Position numbers and translations under genes: made by a program
The notes under the pieces: model-generated
The model's database searches: none
Seen by the model: only the letters and a program-made list of their open reading frames with translations
Told to the model about the DNA's origin: nothing
Assembly: GCA_020848905.1 (NCBI GenBank)
Contig: JADLHG010000057.1
Location: forward strand, 106,719 to 170,718
DNA length: 64,000 nucleotides
Direction: 5' to 3'
Source of the DNA: Deltaproteobacteria bacterium
GTDB lineage: Bacteria > Myxococcota_A > Polyangia > GCA-2747355 > JADLHG01
Shown: positions 37,232 through 44,972 of the stretch, piece by piece
Layout: each line of letters opens with the position of its first letter
Numbering within the stretch: position 1 is the first letter of the stretch

Positions 37232-38371
37232 TCAGGCCTCCAGCGAGCGCCAGAGGTACCAGGTGGCGAGGGTGCGGTAGGGCGCCCAGCTCGCGCCGAG
37301 CCGTTCCAGGCGCGCACGCTCGGGGCGTTGTTTGAGCCCGTAGACCTGCTTGACGGCCGTTTGGAGGCCCAGATCATCCGTGGGGAGCACGTTGAGCCGC
37401 CCCATGCGGAAGATGAGAAACATCTCGGCGGACCAGCGGCCGATCCCACGCACGGAGGTGAGCGCCCGGACCACCTCGTCGTCGCTGGCCCTCCGGAGTC
37501 GCTGGAAGGGCAGGGCGCCGGCGGCGGCCTGTTCCGCCAGGTCGCGCACGTAGGAGACCTTCTGGCGCGAGAGCCCGGCCGACCTGAGGCGCTCTGCGTC
37601 GAGGCCCAGGATGGCCGCGGGGTCCAGGCGCTCCACTGCGCCGGCCGCGTCCAGAATGCGTCGGAAGATGGTGGCGCCGGCCTTGATCGAGAGCTGCTGG
37701 TGCACGATCGATTCCACGAGCGCCGTGAAGGCGTCGCCTCGGGGGTCCGGCTTGAGGCGGCACGGCCCAACCCGTCGGATGAGCTCGCCGAGGCGTGGGT
37801 CGGCCCGGCGCAGGTGGCGAAGGCCCGCGCGGTGCAGAGCGGTGAGGTCGAGCCCCTCGATGGAGAGGAGCGCGAGCTTGGTGCTCACGTCCCCATGCGC
37901 GGAAAACCACCCGAGGCCCCCGTCGCCCGCGAGGACGCGGTGGCAGGGGATGAGCAGAGGCACGGGGTTCTTGGCCATGGCCTGGCCGACCGCGCGAGCG
38001 GCGCCGGGGCTGCCCGCTCGGCGCGCGAGCTCGCCGTAGGAGACGGTCTCCCCCGGCCGCAGGCGCCGTGCCTCGGCGTACACCCGGTCGAGGAACGGGC
38101 CCGCGGGGGCCAGGTCGAGCGGGAGGTCGGCCAGCAGTTCGTCCTCGCCGCCGAGGAGCCGCTGCAGGCGGGAGATGGCGGCGGCGATCTCCCGAGAGGG
38201 GCTGGCCTCGAGCTGCCGGACCTCCGCGCGCCGCGCGAGCCGCGACGCGGTGGCTTTCTCGTCTTCCTCCGGGAGCTGTACCAGGCGAATCCCGGCCTTT
38301 GTCCACGCGAGACCGCAGGTGCCTATCGGGGACGGGAAGAGACAGGCTCTAACGTCGGTCGTCGTCTTCAT
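37232..38371 (-). CDS. Fusion of O6-alkylguanine-DNA alkyltransferase (Ogt) and AlkA-type glycosylase
   Basis: A 379-aa fusion of two alkylation repair enzymes. Residues about 1-175 are an Ogt-type alkyltransferase with acceptor Cys in LIPCHRVLAG and the recognition helix VSYGELARRAGSPGAARAVGQAM. From about 190 on is a HhH-GPD glycosylase similar to AlkA: VESIVHQQLSIKAG, hairpin VRGIGRWSAEMFLIF, and catalytic Asp in LPTDDLGLQ. The fusion would repair O6-alkylguanine directly and excise 3-methyladenine. The ATG at 38371 overlaps the upstream regulator TGA by four bases. No Ada regulatory domain is present. Confidence 0.9.
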   Translation of the reverse strand: MKTTTDVRACLFPSPIGTCGLAWTKAGIRLVQLPEEDEKATASRLARRAEVRQLEASPSREIAAAISRLQRLLGGEDELLADLPLDLAPAGPFLDRVYAEARRLRPGETVSYGELARRAGSPGAARAVGQAMAKNPVPLLIPCHRVLAGDGGLGWFSAHGDVSTKLALLSIEGLDLTALHRAGLRHLRRADPRLGELIRRVGPCRLKPDPRGDAFTALVESIVHQQLSIKAGATIFRRILDAAGAVERLDPAAILGLDAERLRSAGLSRQKVSYVRDLAEQAAAGALPFQRLRRASDDEVVRALTSVRGIGRWSAEMFLIFRMGRLNVLPTDDLGLQTAVKQVYGLKQRPERARLERLGASWAPYRTLATWYLWRSLEA

Positions 38372-40284
38372 AGTCCGAACTTCGCGAGCTTCTTGTGCAG
38401 CCCCTCGCGCGTGATGCCGAGGGCCGCCGCCGTCTGGGTCTTGTTGTTTCCGTGCTCGCGCAGGGCCTCCACGAGGAGCCAGCGCTCCACCGTCTCGACC
38501 ATCTCCTTGAGCGTCCCCTTCGGCGGGGCGATGCGCTCGAGCATCCCCTCCACCTTGCGTACCTGCGGCGAGAGGTGTTCGGGCTGGACGATTCCGCCGT
38601 CGTCGAGCTGGATCACGAGGCGCTGGATCTCGTTCTCCAGCTCGCGGATGTTCCCGGGCCAGCGGTAGGCGCAGAGCTCGTTCATCGCGGCCTGGCTGAC
38701 CCCCCCGACGTTCTTGTGCATCTCGGCGCTGTAGCGTCGAAGGAAGTGTTGTGCGAGCAGCGGGATGTCCTCGCGGCGCTCGCGCAACGGGGGCAACGCG
38801 ATCGGGAAGACCATCAGCCGGTAGAAGAGGTCCTGGCGGAAGCGCCCCGCGGCCACCTCCTTCTCGAGCGAACGATTGGTGGCGCAGATGATGCGCACGT
38901 CTACGCGCTTGACGGTGGCGGCACCGACAGGCCGGACCTCGCCCTCCTGAAGGACGCGGAGGAGCTTGGCCTGGAGCGACAGCGCCATCTCCCCGACCTC
39001 GTCGAGGAAGAGCGTGCCGCCGTCGGCGATCTCGAAGAGCCCCTTCTTGTCCTGGTCGGCGCCCGTGAACGACCCCTTCTTGTGGCCGAAGAGCTCGCTC
39101 TCGAGGAGCGTCTCGGGGAGCGCCGCGCAGTTCTGCGCCACGAACATCTTGTCCCGGCGGCGGCTCTGGTAGTGGATGGCGTTCGCGACCAGCTCCTTGC
39201 CGGTGCCCGTCTCGCCGGTGATGCACACGGTGGCGCGCGTGTCGATCACCTTCTGTACCTGGTGGAAGATGGTCTTCATCGCGGAGGAGCCGCCGATGAT
39301 CTGCTCGAAGGCCGTCACCCCCGGCTGCCGCCCCCGCAGGTAGCGATTCTCTCCCTGGAGCTTCTCTTGGGCCACCTTGAGCTGGCGGTAGAGTTGCGCG
39401 TTCTCGATCGCGAGCGTGGCCTGACTGGCGAGGACGAGCAGGAGCTCGAGGTCGCGCTCGGTGAAGATCCCCGAGCTCGCGCGGTTGTCGCATTCGATGA
39501 CGCCGCGGATGCGGTCCCCTCGGAAGAGCGGCACTCCGACGATGGAGCGGATGTTCGCGCCCATGATGCTCTCCGTCGAGCCCAGCTCGTGCGGCGCGTC
39601 GGCGGCCAGCACCGCGGCGCGCTCCTTGAGCACCTTCCGCAGCATGGCTCGACTCATCATCACCCCCTCCGCGGCAGAGCCGGGGGTTCGGGCGCGAGCC
39701 AGCAGGGGGACGAAGCGCTCTTCCTCGCCTTCGGCCACCATGATCGACAGGTGGGTGGCGCGGGGCAGGAGGTCGAAGACGGCCTGGGCCACGCCCTCGA
39801 GGACCTGACTCAGTTCGAGCTGCCCCGTGAGCAAGGTGATGGCGTGGTAGAGGGCCGAGATGTCGGGGCCCTGCTCGACCTTGCCCAGGACCTTGGGGAG
39901 CTCGGTCAGGGAGCGGGTCGCGATGATGCGGTGCGCGTGCTCGTCCTGGGCCGGGCTCTCCGAGACGCGGCAGAGGATCACGACCGGCGCCGCGGCGTCT
40001 CCGAGCAGCAGGCGATCGCCGTCCCTGACTGGAGCTTCCCAGCGCTGCGTCCCGTCGAGCAGGAGCCGCTCCTGGTCGCGCACGAGCATCGAGCCATTGG
40101 TGGAGTGCAGGTCGCGATAGATGTACTCGCCACCGTCGCGGTAGAGCAGTCCGTGGTCGTTCGACAGGTGGTAGTCGCCGAGCTGAACCGTGGCCTGAGG
40201 GGATCGCCCGATCGAGATCTGGTCGGCGTCGCTCTCCACTGTGCGGCCCACGTCGGCGCCCTGGAGGATCTCGAGGCGGATCAT
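38368..40284 (-). CDS. Sigma-54 activator with FHA and GAF sensory domains
   Basis: A 638-aa enhancer-binding protein lacking a receiver domain. Residues about 1-105 are an FHA phosphothreonine-binding domain (ISIGRSPQATV, LSNDHGLL, DLHSTNGSML). A GAF domain follows (about 140-300). The AAA+ domain has Walker A GETGTGKE and contact loop GSFTGA, a common GAFTGA variant. The C-terminus is a Fis-type helix-turn-helix (NKTQTAAALGITREGLHKK). FHA input suggests control by a Ser/Thr kinase, possibly one of the two here (inference). It overlaps both neighbours by four bases. Confidence 0.92.
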   Translation of the reverse strand: MIRLEILQGADVGRTVESDADQISIGRSPQATVQLGDYHLSNDHGLLYRDGGEYIYRDLHSTNGSMLVRDQERLLLDGTQRWEAPVRDGDRLLLGDAAAPVVILCRVSESPAQDEHAHRIIATRSLTELPKVLGKVEQGPDISALYHAITLLTGQLELSQVLEGVAQAVFDLLPRATHLSIMVAEGEEERFVPLLARARTPGSAAEGVMMSRAMLRKVLKERAAVLAADAPHELGSTESIMGANIRSIVGVPLFRGDRIRGVIECDNRASSGIFTERDLELLLVLASQATLAIENAQLYRQLKVAQEKLQGENRYLRGRQPGVTAFEQIIGGSSAMKTIFHQVQKVIDTRATVCITGETGTGKELVANAIHYQSRRRDKMFVAQNCAALPETLLESELFGHKKGSFTGADQDKKGLFEIADGGTLFLDEVGEMALSLQAKLLRVLQEGEVRPVGAATVKRVDVRIICATNRSLEKEVAAGRFRQDLFYRLMVFPIALPPLRERREDIPLLAQHFLRRYSAEMHKNVGGVSQAAMNELCAYRWPGNIRELENEIQRLVIQLDDGGIVQPEHLSPQVRKVEGMLERIAPPKGTLKEMVETVERWLLVEALREHGNNKTQTAAALGITREGLHKKLAKFGL

Positions 40285-41846
40285 GGGCTGCTCTCTGGGC
40301 GAAGGATTCGGTGACCCAGGCAGTACGCGCGCGTCCGGAGCTCCTGCCCGCTCGGGAGGTCTGGGGCGGGGACCGGGTCTTCCGCCGCCGCGAGCAGCAG
40401 CGAGCCGAGTTGCGGCCTCTCCGAAGGCGACAGGGCGTCGGGCATCCGCAGGAGCTGCTCCATCGCGGTGAGGATGGCGTGCTGCACCTGCGGGTGCGCG
40501 CCCTTCAGCCGGCGGGCCAGGGCGAGCAGAGCCCCCGTGCTCCGGTTCCGGCCGAGGTCGAGCGCGGCCCGTTCCTGCGCGCGCCATCCGGCTCCGGCGA
40601 GCTTTTTCTCGAGGCAGGCCGCGTCGTCTTCGCAGTCCGTCACGACCCCCAGGCGGGGATGGTAGGTTGCCGAAGCCTGCCGCATTACGGGGTCCTCCGC
40701 CTCGGTCGGCCGTCGGCGGTGAAACGGCGCTGCACCCTCCGATCCCGCCGACCGCGCCACAGCGAGCGCTGCGGCCCAGCGTAGCACAGGGGGCGGCGAC
40801 ACGTCCCGGCCGCTCGGCTGCGCGGCAAGGGTCGCCGCGGTTCGCGCGTCCCCGTGCCACCCCAAGAGCTCGAGCGCGCGCAGACGGGAGGAGAGCGCCG
40901 CCCGCGGATCTCCGGCCAGGGCGAGCAGCGGGTTCAGATCCTCCGCGTCGCCGAGACGCAGTCGCGCCTCCGCGAGAGCGAGTCGGTACTCCTCGGGGTC
41001 GGTCGGGCGCGCGGCTCTCCGGAGCGCCGGTAGGGCGCTCGCCGTGCCGAGATCGGGGAGCAGCCGGGTTGCGGCGGCGGCGTTCGAGCGCGGCTGCCCG
41101 CGCCGATCGCGAGCGAGCGCTCCGGCGAGCACCTCGGGCGAGGCCGCCGCGCCGATGGTGCAGATCGCGCGTCGGGCCTCCTCGAGCAGGAGCGTGCCGT
41201 GTCCCGTGGCGCCGAGAGCCCGTACCAGCGCCCCAGCGGCCTTCGGCGAGCCGACGTGCCCGAGCGCCCGCGCCGCCAGACGGTTCAGATTCCAGTCCTG
41301 CCGGAGGGGATCGGCCTCGAGCGCCTCGAGGAGCGCGGGGACGGCCTGAGGCGAGCGGAGTCGCTCGAGCGTTTCGATGATGGCCCGCTCGAGCCAGATC
41401 TGGCGGTCGGCGCGAGGGCGCTGGCGCGCGCGCCGCAGCGCCGCTACGAGCTCCGGGACGGCTTCCTTGACGTCGAGCTCGCCGAGCATCTGGGCCGAGC
41501 GCACCGCCGCCTCGTAGTACGAACCGTCGCGGTCGGCGTCGCCGAGCGCGGCTGCGAAGACGTGCGCGGCGCGTCGATCCCCGATGGCTGCGAGAGCGGC
41601 GACGATCTGGTCACGCCCCTCGTCGCGCCGATACGCCTCGGCCAGGGCGTCGAGCACGCGGTCCCGCACCTGGGCGCGCTGGGCGACGGGAGCCTTGCGG
41701 ACCCGCACGAGGAGCTGCTCCACCGCTGCCTCGCGCTGCCCGGGCTCGTCGAGCTGCGAGACCAGCCGGTCGATCGGATCGCGCTTGCCGCAGGCGACGC
41801 CGAAGTGGGTGAGCGCGAGCAGGATGACGAGGTGACGACAGGTCAC
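40281..41846 (-). CDS. HEAT-repeat protein, probable lipoprotein
   Basis: A 521-aa all-helical protein. A short hydrophobic N-terminus ends at Cys20 or so (FGVACGKRD), a weak lipobox lacking Leu at -3. The body is made of HEAT-like helix pairs, for example VPELVAALRRA, AVPALLEALEADPL and ARALGHVGSPKAAGALVRALG. HEAT arrays usually act as protein-binding scaffolds. The GTG at 41846 overlaps the upstream lipoprotein TGA by four bases (GTGA), and its own stop overlaps the FHA activator start. Location in the periplasm is inferred from the N-terminus. Confidence 0.7.
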   Translation of the reverse strand: MTCRHLVILLALTHFGVACGKRDPIDRLVSQLDEPGQREAAVEQLLVRVRKAPVAQRAQVRDRVLDALAEAYRRDEGRDQIVAALAAIGDRRAAHVFAAALGDADRDGSYYEAAVRSAQMLGELDVKEAVPELVAALRRARQRPRADRQIWLERAIIETLERLRSPQAVPALLEALEADPLRQDWNLNRLAARALGHVGSPKAAGALVRALGATGHGTLLLEEARRAICTIGAAASPEVLAGALARDRRGQPRSNAAAATRLLPDLGTASALPALRRAARPTDPEEYRLALAEARLRLGDAEDLNPLLALAGDPRAALSSRLRALELLGWHGDARTAATLAAQPSGRDVSPPPVLRWAAALAVARSAGSEGAAPFHRRRPTEAEDPVMRQASATYHPRLGVVTDCEDDAACLEKKLAGAGWRAQERAALDLGRNRSTGALLALARRLKGAHPQVQHAILTAMEQLLRMPDALSPSERPQLGSLLLAAAEDPVPAPDLPSGQELRTRAYCLGHRILRPESSP

Positions 41847-42478
41847 TTCAGCAGCCAGGTGAGCTCCGCGAGCCCGAGGGGCCCAGCGAACCGTAGCGTT
41901 AGCTGCCGCGCCTCGGCGGCCAGGAAGGGCCGGCCGTCGGGCAGGACGCGCGGGAAGCGCAGCCAGTAGAATTGCGAGAATCGGTCCACGTAGGGGAAGA
42001 GCTCGGCGATGGTGGCGCTGATCTGCGGTTCCTGGCGGATCTCTTTGGCGTCCACCTGCTCGTTGCGGTCGTTGACGAGCGCGATGCGCCAGACGCTGTT
42101 CTTCCGGTGGAAGTCGTTCCAGCTGCGGTCGTGCGTCGCGGCGGACACGACGACGGGGATGGAGTCTCGCCACTGCGCGAGCAGCTCCTGCTCGAGTCGC
42201 CAGTGCTGTTCGCGCGGCAACTTGAAGATCCGGGCGCGGCGGGCCACGTACGCCGAGATGAAGTCCGGCGAGAAGATCGTGGCGTGCGCGTCGAGCGCCG
42301 TGTCGAGCTGCTTCAACACGCGTGCGTTGCGCGTCCAGCGGCCTAGCACCTCCGGGTAGTCGTTCGGCCCGTAGCCGGCGGTCGGCGGGGTGAGGCTCAC
42401 CGGGGTGGCGACCTCGGCGCACCCCGCGATAGCCAGCAGGAGTGCGAAGCCGATCCACCCGTCGCGGAGAGACCTCAT
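41843..42478 (-). CDS. Hypothetical lipoprotein
   Basis: A 211-aa protein with a clear lipobox (LLAIAGC, Cys near residue 20). The mature part is mixed alpha/beta, with a long amphipathic helix and a C-terminal strand region, and matches no family I know. ATG 42478 overlaps the pyrE TGA by four bases (ATGA). It feeds directly into the HEAT-repeat gene, so the two envelope proteins may act together. Confidence 0.65.
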   Translation of the reverse strand: MRSLRDGWIGFALLLAIAGCAEVATPVSLTPPTAGYGPNDYPEVLGRWTRNARVLKQLDTALDAHATIFSPDFISAYVARRARIFKLPREQHWRLEQELLAQWRDSIPVVVSAATHDRSWNDFHRKNSVWRIALVNDRNEQVDAKEIRQEPQISATIAELFPYVDRFSQFYWLRFPRVLPDGRPFLAAEARQLTLRFAGPLGLAELTWLLK

Positions 42479-43110
42479 GCCGGGAAGTCCCCGCGCACGA
42501 GGAGGGTCGTGAGTGGCAGCTCGGCCTCGATCGCCTCGCGGCCTCCCTCGCAGCGGTCGACGAGGGCCAGCACGCGCACCGGCCGGAGTCCGGCCTCGCG
42601 GCAGCGCTGGACCGCCAGCAGGCTCGAGCCGCCCGAGGTGACGACGTCCTCCACCACGACCACCGGCGTCCCCGGGCCGAGGCGCGTCGCGCCCTCGATC
42701 ACCTTTCCGGTGCCGTGCCCCTTGGCTTTCTTGCGCACGTAGAAGGCGTCGAGGGGGCGGCCGGCGAGGTGGCTCATCAGCGACGTGGCGCTGGCCAGCG
42801 GGTCGGCCCCCAGGCTCATGCCGCCGACCGCCACCGCCTCGGGGTCCAGCCGCGTGATCAGGTGGTGGAAGAGCCAGCCCACGAGGAAGTGCCCCTCCGC
42901 GCTGAGCACGACGCGCCGGCAATCGAGGTAGAAATTACTGCGTCGGCCCGAGGCGAGCACCACCTCGCGACGCTCGAAGGCCTGGGTGCGTAGGAGCTCG
43001 AGCAGGCGTTCGAGGTAGTGCGGCCCTCCGGGTGGGGGCGCTCCGGGCCACGCGAACGCCGGTCCGGAGGGAGACGTGGGGACCGGGGGCGGGTGTCCTT
43101 CCGCTTCCAT
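42475..43110 (-). CDS. pyrE: Orotate phosphoribosyltransferase
   Basis: A 211-aa enzyme that makes orotidine monophosphate from orotate and PRPP. The PRPP-binding motif VVVVEDVVTSGGS lies near residue 155, preceded by SNFYLDCRRVVLSAEG, AVGGMSLGADPLA, and FYVRKKAKGHGTG. The first 30 residues are Pro/Gly-rich and not part of the fold; a later start cannot be excluded. It heads a five-gene run in which every junction is a four-base overlap. Confidence 0.94.
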   Translation of the reverse strand: MEAEGHPPPVPTSPSGPAFAWPGAPPPGGPHYLERLLELLRTQAFERREVVLASGRRSNFYLDCRRVVLSAEGHFLVGWLFHHLITRLDPEAVAVGGMSLGADPLASATSLMSHLAGRPLDAFYVRKKAKGHGTGKVIEGATRLGPGTPVVVVEDVVTSGGSSLLAVQRCREAGLRPVRVLALVDRCEGGREAIEAELPLTTLLVRGDFPA

Positions 43111-43130
43111 GAGGGTTTGAGCGCGCGGCG

Positions 43131-44138
43131 CTACTTCCGCCGGATGCGGCTCTTCTTCCCTGCAGTCGTCGGCGGTCGCGGAGCGACGAGAGTAGGCTTG
43201 CTCGACTCCGGGCGCGGCGCAGCGGTGGCCTCGGCGTCGCGCTTGACGGCCTGGATCACGGCCCGGGCGGCCGCGCTGGCGCGCTCACCAAGGGACTCGC
43301 GCGGCTTGGTCGGCGCCTGGGGAGCTGGGGCGGGCGCCGAGGGCTCCGGCGGGCGTCGGGCAGCGGTCGCGGGGGCCGGACGCAGGGGCGTCGGCCGCTG
43401 GGCCTGCACGGGACGCGGCGGGACGGAGGTGCGGGGCGTTGCGGCGGCGCGCTGCGCGGCGGCGGCTGCTGCTGCTGCGGGGTTCGCTCTCGGCTGCGGC
43501 TGAACGGGCACGCGCGAAGGGGCCGGAGCTGGCGCGGGGGCCGCGGCGACGGGAGCCTCGGCCTCTCGAGGGGGCCGAGCCGGACGGGGTGCCGGCCTCG
43601 TGACCGGACGAGCGGGGGCTGGCGCTGCGACACGCGGGGCGACCGTCGGCCGCGCGGGCGCTGCGGGTCGCGCAGGCGGCTCGATCGTCGCCTCCGCCGC
43701 CGTCGTCGGGGCGGCCGGGATGGGTTGCGAGGCTCTCTCGGCCAGACGGGCCGCCGGACGGGGCGTCGCGACGCGGGCCACCGCAGCGCGCGCGGGGACA
43801 TGCACGCGCGGGGCGTCCAGGTCCCCCATGTCCACGTTGCCGCGGAACGAGGAGCCTTCGACGAGCACGATGCGGGGCGCGGTCAGGTCCCCCACCACGC
43901 GACCCTGCTCGGTGATGTGCACGAGGTCCGAGGCCGTGATGTTTCCCATCACCGTGCCGCTGATCACCGCACGACTGACCTGCACGTCGGCGACCACGAT
44001 GCCGCTCGGCTCCACGAAGAGGGTCTGGCTCAGCGTGATGTTGCCGTCCACCCGGCCGACGACGCGCAGATCCTCGTCCCCCTGCACGTTGCCGGTCACA
44101 TGCGTGCTCGGGCCCACCACGGTCACTTGGGTCGTCAT
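43131..44138 (-). CDS. Bactofilin with long Pro/Ala-rich C-terminal tail
   Basis: A 335-aa protein. Residues about 5-115 form the bactofilin core (TGNVQGDEDLRVVGRVDGNI, GTVMGNITASDLVHI, VVGDLTAPRIVLVEG). The remaining 220 residues are a basic Pro/Ala/Arg-rich tail, ending in a Lys/Arg cluster. A long tail on one bactofilin of a set is reminiscent of myxobacterial BacP. It is third in a bactofilin triplet, 15 bases from the previous gene. The tail could bind nucleic acid or partner proteins (inference). Confidence 0.85.
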   Translation of the reverse strand: MTTQVTVVGPSTHVTGNVQGDEDLRVVGRVDGNITLSQTLFVEPSGIVVADVQVSRAVISGTVMGNITASDLVHITEQGRVVGDLTAPRIVLVEGSSFRGNVDMGDLDAPRVHVPARAAVARVATPRPAARLAERASQPIPAAPTTAAEATIEPPARPAAPARPTVAPRVAAPAPARPVTRPAPRPARPPREAEAPVAAAPAPAPAPSRVPVQPQPRANPAAAAAAAAQRAAATPRTSVPPRPVQAQRPTPLRPAPATAARRPPEPSAPAPAPQAPTKPRESLGERASAAARAVIQAVKRDAEATAAPRPESSKPTLVAPRPPTTAGKKSRIRRK

Positions 44139-44153
44139 TGGCGTCTCCGAACG

Positions 44154-44468
44154 TTACACGTCCATGTCGACGTTGCCCCTGAACGCGGCGCCGTCGGCGA
44201 TGAGAATGCGGGGGGCCTTGATGTCCCCGACCATGCGGCAGTCGGGCTTGAGCTCCACCTTGTCGGTGGCCGAGATGTTGCCCGTCACCTGGCCGTTGAC
44301 GGTCACCGTGGCGGTCTGGATGTCGGCCTCCACCACGCCGGACCCCTCTACCAGCAGGTGGTCCTTCAGCGTGATCTTCCCCTTCACGGTTCCCTGGATC
44401 ACGAGGTCTTCGTCCCCGCTGATCTCGCCGTCAATGACGATGGAGCTGCCAATGATCGTGTTGGCCAT
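44154..44468 (-). CDS. Bactofilin (short form)
   Basis: A 104-aa bactofilin that is almost only the beta-helix core: SSIVIDGEISGDEDLVIQG, GVVEADIQTATVTVNGQVTG, and MVGDIKAPRILIADG. ATG 44468 has a GGAGGAGAT ribosome-binding site. It is the middle gene of the triplet and closely resembles the upstream copy, which suggests tandem duplication. Confidence 0.88.
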   Translation of the reverse strand: MANTIIGSSIVIDGEISGDEDLVIQGTVKGKITLKDHLLVEGSGVVEADIQTATVTVNGQVTGNISATDKVELKPDCRMVGDIKAPRILIADGAAFRGNVDMDV

Positions 44469-44518
44469 GATCTCCTCCCGGGGCGCCGCTAGCGGGGCCC
44501 GACGTCGCGATACGACGC

Positions 44519-44863
44519 TCAATCCTTCAGTCCGGGAGGCAGCTTCACCTCCATCTCGATGCGGCCCTTGAAGCGCGCCCCCTCTTCGATGATGACGCGC
44601 GGCGCGCGGATGTTACCGGCCACTGTCGCCTCGGCGTTGATGGCCACGCTGTTCGTGGAGCGCACGTCACCGCGCACGATGCCGTTGACGGTCAGGTCCT
44701 GCACCTCCAGGTCGGCTTCCACGACTCCGGAGGCGTCGACGGTGAGGTGATTGCCGAGGAGGATCGATCCCTCGACGCGCCCCTCGATCACCAGATCCTC
44801 GTTGCCGGAGAGGCTGCCCCGGATCGTGATCTCTTTTCCGATAATGCAAGGCTGATCGGCCAT
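44519..44863 (-). CDS. Bactofilin (first of the tandem triplet)
   Basis: A 114-aa bactofilin. The core shows ITIRGSLSGNEDLVIEGRVEG, GVVEADLEVQDLTVNGIVRG and VAGNIRAPRVIIEEGARFKG, with a short C-terminal KLPPGLKD. It starts at ATG 44863 and is followed by a second bactofilin 50 bases later. The promoter of the triplet probably lies in the 109 bases between this gene and the PilZ gene. Confidence 0.88.
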   Translation of the reverse strand: MADQPCIIGKEITIRGSLSGNEDLVIEGRVEGSILLGNHLTVDASGVVEADLEVQDLTVNGIVRGDVRSTNSVAINAEATVAGNIRAPRVIIEEGARFKGRIEMEVKLPPGLKD

Positions 44864-44972
44864 TTGTGAACGACCTCTCGCGAGGGTGAATGCGCCTTGG
44901 ACCGGCAACGGTCTAGCAACGGCTCGTCGCCCTGTCAAGCGACGGCGCGCCCTCGTGCTCGGGGTGTCGCGG

